Of a stretch of 64,000 nucleotides of DNA, positions 1-7,859 are shown in pieces. Each line of letters starts with the position of its first letter. Position 1 is the first letter of the stretch. The notes beneath the pieces are model-generated. The model worked only from the letters and a program-made list of their open reading frames with translations, made no database searches and had not been told where the DNA came from. Origin of the DNA: CBDEUK01 sp965250225 (GTDB taxonomy: Bacteria > Pseudomonadota > Gammaproteobacteria > Eutrophobiales > Eutrophobiaceae); assembly GCA_965250225.1 (NCBI GenBank), contig CBDFNQ010000030.1, positions 53,730 through 117,729 of the forward strand, in the 5' to 3' direction. The position numbers and the translations under genes are program-made.

Positions 1-1516
1 GTTCCTGCAAGTTAAATAACGCATAACCCAACGCCTTACCCTGACCTTTCGAAATCAAGACACCATTAAGACGTTGACCGATCGCCATATTGACCATCGG
101 ACCGTACTGATCAAATACGCTGTATATCAAACCAGTGCCAGAAGTCATGGTTAAAAATTCGGTACGAAAACCTATCAAGCCACGTGCCGGAATGACAAAG
201 TCCAGACGCACGCGTCCTTTGCTATCATTCACCATATCTTTTAAATCACCACGTCGTTCACCAATTTTTTCCATCACTGAACCCTGATGTTGTTCTTCTA
301 CATCGATGCTCACTTGTTCAAACGGTTCCATCTGTACGCCATCGATCTCACGTATGATCACTTCGGGGCGACCCACGGCTAACTCATAGCCTTCTCGCCG
401 CATATTTTCGATCAACACGGATAGATGCAGCTCACCACGACCAGACACGCGATATTTTTCAGCACCATCGACACGGTCAACACGCAAAGCAACATTATGT
501 TTCAATTCCTGTTGTAGACGTTCCCAGATATTTCGGCTGGTAACGAATTTACCCTCTCGTCCGGCAAACGGTGACGTATTGTGTTGGAAGGTCATACTGA
601 TCGTCGGTTCATCGACCGAAAGCATGGGCAGTGTTTCCACATGTTCCGGATCGCATAGCACCTCGGAAATATCCAGGGGATCAATACCGGTTATTGCAAC
701 GATGTCACCGGCATTCACCTGCTCGACTTCAACCCGCTCAAGACCATGAAAACCAAATATTTGCAGGATACGACCGGAACGTTGTTTTTCGCCTCTATCA
801 ATTATTTTTACACTGGAATTCCGTATTAACTTGCCACGATTGATACGACCTATACCGATAACGCCGAGATAACTGTTGTAATCCAGGGTGGAAATCTGCA
901 TTTGAAACGAACCATCAATATCCACATCAGGTGCAGGAACATGATCGATAATAGTTTCGATCAAGGGAGTCATATCACCTTCGCGGACAGAAGGGTCGAG
1001 GCCACTGTAGCCATTGATACCTGAGGCATACACTACCGGGAAATCCAGCTGCTCATCGGTCGCACCCAGTTTGTCAAATAGATCAAATGTCTGATCAAGC
1101 ACCCACTCAGCTCTTGACCCGTCGCGGTCAATCTTGTTAATCACCACAATAGGTTTAAATCCCATGGCGAAAGATTTCTGTGTGACAAAACGTGTTTGCG
1201 GCATCGGACCTTCAACTGCATCGACAAGCAATAACACACAATCCACCATGGAAAGTACTCGCTCAACCTCACCACCAAAATCAGCGTGTCCTGGCGTGTC
1301 GACAATATTGATCCGATAATCACCCCACTTAATCGCCGTATTTTTCGACAGGATAGTAATGCCACGCTCTTTTTCCAGATCATTGGAATCCATTATCCTC
1401 TCAGACACTTTACGCTGATCCAGCATACCGGATTGCTTGAGCAGCTCATCCACTAATGTGGTTTTACCGTGGTCTACGTGAGCGATAATCGCTATGTTTC
1501 GAAGCTTTTCAATCAC
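1..1516 (-). CDS. typA: GTP-binding translational GTPase TypA/BipA (partial, C-terminus outside window)
   Basis: Ribosome-associated GTPase of the elongation-factor family, linked to stress adaptation and ribosome assembly. About 505 codons are visible of the usual ~605, and the C-terminus runs off the left edge. The start is a GTG at 1516 giving VIEKLRNIAIIAHVDHGKTT. No ATG lies in frame just upstream, and the P-loop (AHVDHGKTT) sits exactly where TypA has it. The switch II motif DTPGHADFGGEVER follows. The last residues seen (GQRLNGVLISKGQGKALGYALFNLQ) match the conserved BipA C-terminal region. It is transcribed divergently from the unknown gene at 1777. Family assignment is very secure; the GTG start is likely. 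Confidence 0.95.
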   Translation of the reverse strand, partial: MIEKLRNIAIIAHVDHGKTTLVDELLKQSGMLDQRKVSERIMDSNDLEKERGITILSKNTAIKWGDYRINIVDTPGHADFGGEVERVLSMVDCVLLLVDAVEGPMPQTRFVTQKSFAMGFKPIVVINKIDRDGSRAEWVLDQTFDLFDKLGATDEQLDFPVVYASGINGYSGLDPSVREGDMTPLIETIIDHVPAPDVDIDGSFQMQISTLDYNSYLGVIGIGRINRGKLIRNSSVKIIDRGEKQRSGRILQIFGFHGLERVEVEQVNAGDIVAITGIDPLDISEVLCDPEHVETLPMLSVDEPTISMTFQHNTSPFAGREGKFVTSRNIWERLQQELKHNVALRVDRVDGAEKYRVSGRGELHLSVLIENMRREGYELAVGRPEVIIREIDGVQMEPFEQVSIDVEEQHQGSVMEKIGERRGDLKDMVNDSKGRVRLDFVIPARGLIGFRTEFLTMTSGTGLIYSVFDQYGPMVNMAIGQRLNGVLISKGQGKALGYALFNLQE

Positions 1517-1776
1517 CTTGAGAAATTCCCGATGGAAAAAAGCCGGGTATTATACAGATTCATTGCAAGATAGCGATGAACGACCATCGCGACTCAATTG
1601 ATTCCAACATCCACCTGGATAGCCATACCAGAATAAATAACTCTAATCTTCGTAATTTACATAAAATTAGGCTTCTTATTAGTTGAAATACTTGAATTTA
1701 TTTACATAATGAAAGATGATTGTAAACAGGCATTAAAATAATTCATCTGATAGCAGCATCACAGGCACTTTTAAAA

Positions 1777-2511
1777 ATGGCGATAAAGGAAGAATCCAGA
1801 ATAGGGAATAATAAGCTAAGTGGTATCAGCAAAAGCAACTGGTTGATCAACCAGGAAAAGCTCGAATACATCTATCTCTATTTCAACGAGCTCACCTACT
1901 CCATCAACGGCATGGAACTGAATGAAGCCCATAATTTCAAGCTGACCAATACAATATCGCTCATGGGTTTAAGAAAACGTCATTATGTTTGCAATACAAA
2001 ACGCCATCAGAAAGGGGATATCCTTGCTTTCACCTTCCGCTATCACCTGATGGGTGTAAGCAATTACGCCATTAAAGTAACCAGTAAGGAAGAAGCTGAT
2101 TTTCTCAGCAAAATTTTAACGGAACGAAAAATTCGCTTTCAACGTCATGATGAAAACCCCAATATGATACCTCGCCATATTCTGTTTGATATTACACCGA
2201 AGATCACAACCCGCCTTGTTTTTACACCCGATCCGCAAACTGGTTTGATCATCTTGAACATTACGAATTATGACGGTAAGTGGAACCAAACACTGAAATT
2301 CAAACCAGAGCGGATCAATAGTGAATTACTGGATGAAATTGGTAGATTTTCTTTGCATCAGGATAATGAGTTACTTGAGATCACTGGAAACCGTTTAAGC
2401 TTAAGTATGCTGGAAAAACTGCGAGCAAAACTGCACGGTGAAGAACAAAAACACCCACCACAACAACAGGATCCACGACTATTGAGTTTGCTTAAACGCC
2501 ACTTACGTTAA
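1777..2511 (+). CDS. hypothetical protein, 244 aa
   Basis: I do not recognise this protein. It is soluble-looking, with no signal peptide or membrane segment, and it ends in a proline/glutamine-rich stretch (HPPQQQDPR) followed by a basic tail. The middle has many aromatic and basic residues (LRKRHYVCNTKRHQKGD) and alternating hydrophobic strands, suggesting a beta-rich domain. The first ATG is used, although only a weak ribosome binding site precedes it. It converges with dapB, whose stop lies 12 bp beyond; a 6-bp stem ACTTAC/GTAAGT at 2501-2521 lies across its end. A regulatory or nucleotide-binding role is possible but not shown. Confidence 0.7.
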   Translation: MAIKEESRIGNNKLSGISKSNWLINQEKLEYIYLYFNELTYSINGMELNEAHNFKLTNTISLMGLRKRHYVCNTKRHQKGDILAFTFRYHLMGVSNYAIKVTSKEEADFLSKILTERKIRFQRHDENPNMIPRHILFDITPKITTRLVFTPDPQTGLIILNITNYDGKWNQTLKFKPERINSELLDEIGRFSLHQDNELLEITGNRLSLSMLEKLRAKLHGEEQKHPPQQQDPRLLSLLKRHLR

Positions 2512-2522
2512 GAAAGTAAGTA

Positions 2523-3323
2523 TTAAAGACCCAACACATCCTGCATATCAAACAAACCGTTTTCTTTACTGGCTAACCATTTGGCCGCACGTACAGCTCC
2601 AGCGGCAAAGGTTTTACGGCTGCTGGCCTTGTGTGTAATTTCAACTCTTTCACCTTCGCTGGCAAACATAACCGTATGTTCACCAACAATATCACCAGCA
2701 CGAATGGTCTCGAAACCAATCGTTTTATCATTACGTTCACCCGTGACACCCTCACGTCCATACACCGCACATTCTTTTAAATCACGGCCTAATGTTGTTG
2801 CAACAACCTCACCCATACGCAAAGCCGTGCCTGAAGGCGCGTCCTTTTTATGCCGATGGTGTGCTTCAATTATTTCAATATCCGTATCATCACCAATTAC
2901 TTTCGCCGTCAATTCCAGTAACTTCAAACACACATTCACACCGATGCTCATATTTGGCGCAAAAACAATAGCGATATCATTTGCAGCATTTGTAATCTCG
3001 GCCTTTTGTTGATGAGACAAACCTGTTGTACCAATCACCATACGCTTACCCGAAGCATGACATTTTTCAACATTATTCAATACAGATTCAGCCAGGGTAA
3101 AATCAATCAACACATCAAAATCATCTGTCACTGTAGCGATATCATTCACAATGGAAACACCCAGTTTCCCTAAGGCTGCAACCTCACCCGCATCCGCGCC
3201 TACTAATGACGATTCAGGATGCTCAATCGCCGCACCAATCTGAACACCGTCCGTATCCTGACAGACCTCCAGAATTGTTTTTCCCATGCGACCAGCCGCG
3301 CCACAAACAGCAATACGTGTCAT
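2523..3323 (-). CDS. dapB: 4-hydroxy-tetrahydrodipicolinate reductase
   Basis: Reduces 4-hydroxy-tetrahydrodipicolinate with NAD(P)H in the diaminopimelate/lysine pathway, in the cytoplasm. The N-terminal Rossmann loop is GAAGRMGK at residues 7-14. The catalytic signature EAHHRHKKDAPSGTAL (about residues 155-170) holds the histidine pair, the lysine and the substrate-binding SGTA. At 266 aa it has the usual length. The ATG start is followed directly by TRIAVCGAAG, as in homologues. It is a single gene facing the Sel1 lipoprotein gene on the same strand with about 70 bp between them, so co-transcription is possible. Confidence 0.97.
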   Translation of the reverse strand: MTRIAVCGAAGRMGKTILEVCQDTDGVQIGAAIEHPESSLVGADAGEVAALGKLGVSIVNDIATVTDDFDVLIDFTLAESVLNNVEKCHASGKRMVIGTTGLSHQQKAEITNAANDIAIVFAPNMSIGVNVCLKLLELTAKVIGDDTDIEIIEAHHRHKKDAPSGTALRMGEVVATTLGRDLKECAVYGREGVTGERNDKTIGFETIRAGDIVGEHTVMFASEGERVEITHKASSRKTFAAGAVRAAKWLASKENGLFDMQDVLGL

Positions 3324-3392
3324 TTGATAAGTTCTCTCTTTTATAAAATTGGAAAAGAGTATACAACAAGCTCGGCTTTTTAGGGATGAGAG

Positions 3393-3962
3393 TTACTGGT
3401 TTGATTCATAAACTTCAATCTTTATAGGTGATCCAGCATTAAGATCAGTTTCTATCGATTCCTGTTTAGTAGCATTCAATTGGTACTGGTTATAATTAAT
3501 ATATACCACTGCCTGCTTTTCAGCATAACTTCGTTGAGTCCCGAACAAGCGGTGATGCTCAACCAGATGTTGTATACGTTTTTCTGCTTTTTTATTACCA
3601 TTTTCACCTGCCGCAAAATACCACATATAACTTGTGACAAAATCTAATGGTTTGGTCGCGTTATTTTCAATCATCATTCCAAAATTCAATTGCGCTGAGG
3701 CGTGCTTTTGTTTCGCCGCTTTTTCAAACCATGATTCAGCTTTCACTGCATCTCTATGTCCGTGAAGACCCAAATAATAGATCATACCCAGATAATTCTG
3801 TGCCTCTGGATCACCCTCTTCGGCCAGTGGTTTAAATAGTGAAAAAGCCTTGTCATATTCCTGAGAATCAAAGAGCTCAATCGCAGTCGCGGGTTGTTTG
3901 TCACAAGCTGATATTGATATGAATAAAACAAGAAACAGAGAGAAGAGAATTTTTTTTATCAT
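3393..3962 (-). CDS. Sel1-repeat lipoprotein
   Basis: Probable periplasmic or outer-membrane-anchored repeat protein of about 189 aa. The ATG at 3962 is preferred over an in-frame upstream start because MIKKILFSLFLVLFISISAC is a clean lipoprotein signal peptide with a Cys lipobox. The mature part carries Sel1/TPR-like repeats: AEEGDPEAQNYLGMIYY, then SWFEKAAKQKHASAQLNFG, then a third unit ending GNKKAEKRIQHLV. Proteins of this type usually act as protein-protein scaffolds; the partner is unknown. The C-terminal ~45 residues after the repeats have no recognised domain. Confidence 0.8.
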   Translation of the reverse strand: MIKKILFSLFLVLFISISACDKQPATAIELFDSQEYDKAFSLFKPLAEEGDPEAQNYLGMIYYLGLHGHRDAVKAESWFEKAAKQKHASAQLNFGMMIENNATKPLDFVTSYMWYFAAGENGNKKAEKRIQHLVEHHRLFGTQRSYAEKQAVVYINYNQYQLNATKQESIETDLNAGSPIKIEVYESNQ

Positions 3963-4043
3963 GAAAAATCTCGATTCAATTAACAATTTATTCTAATGGA
4001 TCATCAAATACTGTGTATGACGATCACTATCTAGAGACCCAGA

Positions 4044-4070
4044 GCAAAAAACCCACTAACCCCTTTAGTG
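4044..4070 (-). terminator. Rho-independent terminator after the FHA gene
   Basis: Read on the minus strand, a 6-bp stem CACTAA/TTAGTG with a short G-rich loop is followed by GG and a run of six T. It lies 25 bp beyond the stop of the FHA-domain gene and so ends the protease-FHA transcript. Confidence 0.7.
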
Positions 4071-4095
4071 ACGAAAGATACAATACAAATAAGAT

Positions 4096-5049
4096 TTATT
4101 TATCCGATTGTTTCCGCTCTGCTTGCAAATTTTCAAATAGAGATTCTGATTCATTCAAATAATCATCAACAGATAGATCGGAATGTATTTTAAACATGGG
4201 TGGTTTCAAGACTTGAGAATAAGAAGGTTCCCATTCAAATTCTTCTTTCTCCAATTCGTAGATGCCAAAGAAAAATGCAAATGAAAAACAGGCAACAAAA
4301 AAAGCAACCGAAGTAGATTTATGAAGATTGGTTGCAATAGAAAGATTTAACTTTAATAGCAACGTAATGATAAACAGTGTGAACAGCCAACTAATAACAT
4401 CGCCAATCAGTGCACTGTTACTCATGTATTCAAGCGGTTCAAATACATGCTCACCGATGATCGCTAATAAATAGACTCCTGCTGTCACAGAAAGTTGGAC
4501 ATAAAATTGAGGTTGATGTCGTAACACACGCCCTACTATTGACCATATCGCTGCCCAACAAACGGTGAGAAAAACACCCAACAATGCCTCTGAGGCCAGA
4601 TCTTGCCACTTTATCATTGTCGATGTTTGTAGGTACTCAGAGAACGCAACCGCCAGGCCAACCAGAAACAACATGATGGCTGGTAATATTGTGCGCCAGT
4701 GACCATCGACCAACCAGTTCGTCACTAAGAGTTTTCGTGTTTCTTCAATCTGGTGATCATTGGCATAGAATCTCAATACGGTTCGGCCAATCATTACCTT
4801 GTCACCAGATTGTATTTTTATCTGTGAATTTTTAACCGGCTGGCCATTGACTAATACCGGGTTGGTTGTATCCAGAATATCGAGAAACCATTCCATATTA
4901 CTTTCTCGCAACCTGAGTTGTTCGGCAGCGACATAGTGATCCGTTAATACCAGATCATTGCTATAGGCGCGACCAATAGTATAGATTTGCCCTTTGCATC
5001 TGACAAATTTGGCATAATGACCGTAACGAGGCCCGATTTGAATATTCAT
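4096..5049 (-). CDS. FHA-domain integral membrane protein
   Basis: N-terminal forkhead-associated domain (about residues 5-100), a phosphothreonine-peptide binding fold, with the usual GRxxxxDLxL pattern (IGRAYSNDLVLTD) and a later VNGQPV loop. It is followed by about four hydrophobic membrane segments (roughly residues 118-137, 150-175, 185-210 and 215-240, with another near 250) and an acidic C-terminal tail. The ATG at 5049 is chosen because it overlaps the stop of the preceding protease gene as ATGA, a normal arrangement for translational coupling; a start three codons earlier is possible. The pair suggests a membrane sensor that reads a phosphorylated partner of the protease, which is inference. 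Confidence 0.8.
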   Translation of the reverse strand: MNIQIGPRYGHYAKFVRCKGQIYTIGRAYSNDLVLTDHYVAAEQLRLRESNMEWFLDILDTTNPVLVNGQPVKNSQIKIQSGDKVMIGRTVLRFYANDHQIEETRKLLVTNWLVDGHWRTILPAIMLFLVGLAVAFSEYLQTSTMIKWQDLASEALLGVFLTVCWAAIWSIVGRVLRHQPQFYVQLSVTAGVYLLAIIGEHVFEPLEYMSNSALIGDVISWLFTLFIITLLLKLNLSIATNLHKSTSVAFFVACFSFAFFFGIYELEKEEFEWEPSYSQVLKPPMFKIHSDLSVDDYLNESESLFENLQAERKQSDK

Positions 5050-6308
5050 TGTTCCCATTCGATAGAATCCATAAATTTTTTAAACAATAAATGAATATTC
5101 TTTTTGCTAATACCTGTTGCACTGGTTTTAATAATGATTGCTTTATCATTTAAATCGACCGATGCTAAAAGCAATATTGCATCATATAAATCATCGTATT
5201 TGTGGTAGGCACGAATGCAGGTTGAGGCACGCCATGAATGTTGGCTGATATGAATGAAATCAGTCTTACATTCATAGTTGCTGACATCTTCTTTACTGGA
5301 CACATTATTTAAATAACTGTGTTTAAATCTTTCCTCTAAATAATGATAAAACTGAAAACGATTTAACTCAGTCGTGTATATCCATTCGTAATCATAGGTA
5401 AGAGCGCCCGTATAAAAATTGCTATGAATATATAATTGATCCTGTGATTGACAATGTTTGTGAACCGCTTTGAAACGGGAGTCATATTTATCATCAGTAT
5501 GTCCCCAACACTTTAATGATGGACTGATTTTCCCCGGCAAATTTAATTCTGCAAGGGAATTCATTTCCCAATCAGTCTTCAACAACTCATCAAAAAATAT
5601 TGCCTGATCTTTTAATAACAAACGTTCGATTTCTTTTTCAAAAATCTCTGGCTTTCCACTGGCAATAGTATTTTTTAATAGTCGATCAAGCTCTACCACT
5701 GGCACCAGAAAACTCAACTGTTCACTACCTTTCGATACATTAATGCCTATAACATTGCCATCACCATCAAATGCAGGCCCGCCACTCATCCCTGCATTCA
5801 ATGAACCTGAAAACAGAATTTTATGATAGCGAGATGTATCAATCAAACCATTGTAATTACCTTCAATGATCGTCATTCCTAAATCATGGGGATTTCCCAT
5901 GGAATAGATACGATCACCTTTTGCTAACGGTTTTAAGTTGAAACTGAAAGAATTTTCAGTAGGTGGCTCAATTTTTATAATGGCAAGGTCATGAATAACA
6001 TCAATTCCGGTCAGCTCTGCATTGCCAACTGCACCGTTATGAAATACATACTCAAGCCGATATTTTTCAGGTTCATGGATCGTATCCGACACCACGTGAA
6101 AATTTGTAGCTAGATAACCATCCGCACTGATCTGAAAACCCGATCCAATCGAGGATTTATTACCAGAAGCCTTATCAATCACACGGATCTGATAAACCTT
6201 ATCCTTCAGTTTTGTAAACAAAGTACTGGCCGTTCCTTGTGCTGATGCATTCGAAACACAAAAAATAAAAATGATTGCCAATACCAAATGATATAAACCG
6301 CGTGTCAT
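5046..6308 (-). CDS. secreted S1C (trypsin/HtrA-like) serine protease
   Basis: Periplasmic serine protease of 420 aa. Signal peptide MTRGLYHLVLAIIFIFCVSNASA. The protease domain spans about residues 30-210 with a complete triad: His in GYLATNFHVVSD, Asp in DVIHDLAIIKIE and Ser in GSLNAGMSGGPAFDG. No PDZ domain follows. Instead there is an unrecognised ~200-aa C-terminal region with several Cys residues (LKCWG, HKHC, YECK, STC), which may form disulfides. It is the first gene of a two-gene operon with the FHA protein. Its substrate is unknown; envelope quality control or signal-triggered cleavage are both compatible. Confidence 0.85.
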   Translation of the reverse strand: MTRGLYHLVLAIIFIFCVSNASAQGTASTLFTKLKDKVYQIRVIDKASGNKSSIGSGFQISADGYLATNFHVVSDTIHEPEKYRLEYVFHNGAVGNAELTGIDVIHDLAIIKIEPPTENSFSFNLKPLAKGDRIYSMGNPHDLGMTIIEGNYNGLIDTSRYHKILFSGSLNAGMSGGPAFDGDGNVIGINVSKGSEQLSFLVPVVELDRLLKNTIASGKPEIFEKEIERLLLKDQAIFFDELLKTDWEMNSLAELNLPGKISPSLKCWGHTDDKYDSRFKAVHKHCQSQDQLYIHSNFYTGALTYDYEWIYTTELNRFQFYHYLEERFKHSYLNNVSSKEDVSNYECKTDFIHISQHSWRASTCIRAYHKYDDLYDAILLLASVDLNDKAIIIKTSATGISKKNIHLLFKKFMDSIEWEQ

Positions 6309-6471
6309 AAACCTGTCCTGTTAACGATTATTATTACTTACATACTTTGAGAATAATGGGGATGTCATTGATTTACAAATAATCTATCGATAATGCATAG
6401 TGTTTGATTTATACAATTTATTTGAATATTGGTTGCACTTATTTGGGCCGACTACCAAATAGCCATAGTTA

Positions 6472-6570
6472 TTTTTTCCCAGAATAAGGCGCAGTGCTTT
6501 TGAGCAACGGAATTTACACGCCAGTAAGTGAGTAGCGGAAAAAGTGCTGCAACGAAATTATGGGGGAAAA
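6472..6570. repeat. MITE-like imperfect inverted repeat
   Basis: Two arms of about 30 bp are imperfect reverse complements: the left arm (6472-6502) runs TTTTTTCCCAGAATAAGG then CGCAGTGCTTTT, and the right arm (6537-6570) ends CGAAATTATGGGGGAAAA. They flank a core of about 35 bp. The unit sits 8 bp beyond the dnaJ stop, where a terminator would be expected, and has no coding capacity. It may be a small non-autonomous repeat family or a folded 3' end for the dnaJ mRNA. Confidence 0.45.
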
Positions 6571-6578
6571 GAGCATGA

Positions 6579-7712
6579 CTAGTCCGTCATGGAATCAAAA
6601 AACCGCTTCACCCCATCTAACCACGATGTGGCCTGTGGACTATGCTTGGTTCCACCATCATTCATTGAATCCTGAAATTCTTGCAACAGTTCTTTTTGTT
6701 TGCGTGATAACCTGACTGGTGTTTCTAACATGATACGACATAACAAATCACCTTTGGCAGATGAACGTACTGTTTTCACACCTTTGCCGCGTAAACGAAA
6801 TAATTTTCCGGTTTGTGTTTCAGTGGGTATTTTTAATTTTACCCGCCCTGATAGCGTGGGGACTTCCAATTCTCCACCCAGAGCAGCTGTTGCAAAACTG
6901 ATCGGTACATCACAATAAAGGTCTGTTCCATCACGTGTAAAAATAGCATGATCTTTTACAATGACATGCACATAGAGATCGCCGGATGGTCCGCTGTTCT
7001 CTCCTGCTTCACCCTCACCCGATAAGCGAATGCGATCGCCAGTATCCACACCGGGTGGCACTTTGACGGAAATAGTTTTGTTGTCACGCAGGCGACCTTT
7101 ACCAGTACATGTGTTGCATGGGTCTTTAATGATCTTGCCCTGACCACGACATTGCGGGCAGGTCTGCTGCACCGAGAAGAATCCCTGTTGCATACGTACC
7201 TGACCGATACCATTACAGGTGGGGCACCCAACAGGACTGCTACCTTTTTTTGCACCGGAACCATTACAAGTATGACAACTCACCATTTTAGGAACACGGA
7301 TCTTGATGGTCGAACCAGACACCGCATCTTCCAATGACATTTCCAGGTCGTAACGTAAATCTGCGCCACGATAAACACGTTCTCCAGATTGGCCTCCACC
7401 GCCACCAAAGATATCACCAAAGACACTATCAAAAATATCACCAAAACCAGCACCACCTGCGCCCGCTCCTGGGTTTCCAGCTGCGTTACTGACTGCATCG
7501 TGACCAAAGCGATCATAAGCCCCGCGCTTTTGTCCATCAGAAAGCACATCGTATGCCTCTTTGGCTTCCTTGAATTTTTCTTCGGCCTCGGTATTTCCTT
7601 CGTTGCGATCGGGATGATATTTCATCGCCAGACGACGATAAGATTTTTTTAATTCATCATCTTCCGCGCCTTTGCTGACACCAAGGACTTCATAATAATC
7701 ACGCTTTGCCAT
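6579..7712 (-). CDS. dnaJ: chaperone protein DnaJ
   Basis: Hsp40 co-chaperone that stimulates DnaK ATPase and delivers clients. J domain at residues 1-70 with the HPD motif (MKYHPDRNEG), a G/F-rich linker (GNPGAGAGGAGFGDIF), and four zinc-binding CxxCxGxG units between about 145 and 205 (CHTCNGSG, CPTCNGIG, CPQCRGQG, CNTCTGKG). The C-terminal substrate-binding domains follow. Length 377 aa is standard. It is downstream of dnaK, separated by about 150 bp that hold a hairpin. Confidence 0.98.
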   Translation of the reverse strand: MAKRDYYEVLGVSKGAEDDELKKSYRRLAMKYHPDRNEGNTEAEEKFKEAKEAYDVLSDGQKRGAYDRFGHDAVSNAAGNPGAGAGGAGFGDIFDSVFGDIFGGGGGQSGERVYRGADLRYDLEMSLEDAVSGSTIKIRVPKMVSCHTCNGSGAKKGSSPVGCPTCNGIGQVRMQQGFFSVQQTCPQCRGQGKIIKDPCNTCTGKGRLRDNKTISVKVPPGVDTGDRIRLSGEGEAGENSGPSGDLYVHVIVKDHAIFTRDGTDLYCDVPISFATAALGGELEVPTLSGRVKLKIPTETQTGKLFRLRGKGVKTVRSSAKGDLLCRIMLETPVRLSRKQKELLQEFQDSMNDGGTKHSPQATSWLDGVKRFFDSMTD

Positions 7713-7784
7713 TTTTTGGTTCTTCGTTTAATAATACTTTTATTGAAATATTGTTCGTTGCTACAGGCTCTCTACAATGCAATC

Positions 7785-7815
7785 AGCCCGGAAAGAGCAT
7801 TCACTCTCCCGGGCT
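7785..7815. terminator. GC-rich hairpin between dnaK and dnaJ
   Basis: AGCCCGG pairs with CCGGGCT, extended inward by AAGAG/CTCTC, in the dnaK-dnaJ gap. No U-run follows on the minus strand, so it is more likely a partial terminator or mRNA-stability hairpin that reduces dnaJ relative to dnaK than a full stop. Confidence 0.5.
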
Positions 7816-7859
7816 TATATTTTTAAAGTCCGATGACTTAACCAGCTGCATTAAACCGA

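Noticed and set aside
2581..3012. Plus-strand ORF of 143 codons opposite dapB
   Set aside because: It is the antisense shadow of a conserved dapB and has no recognisable domain.
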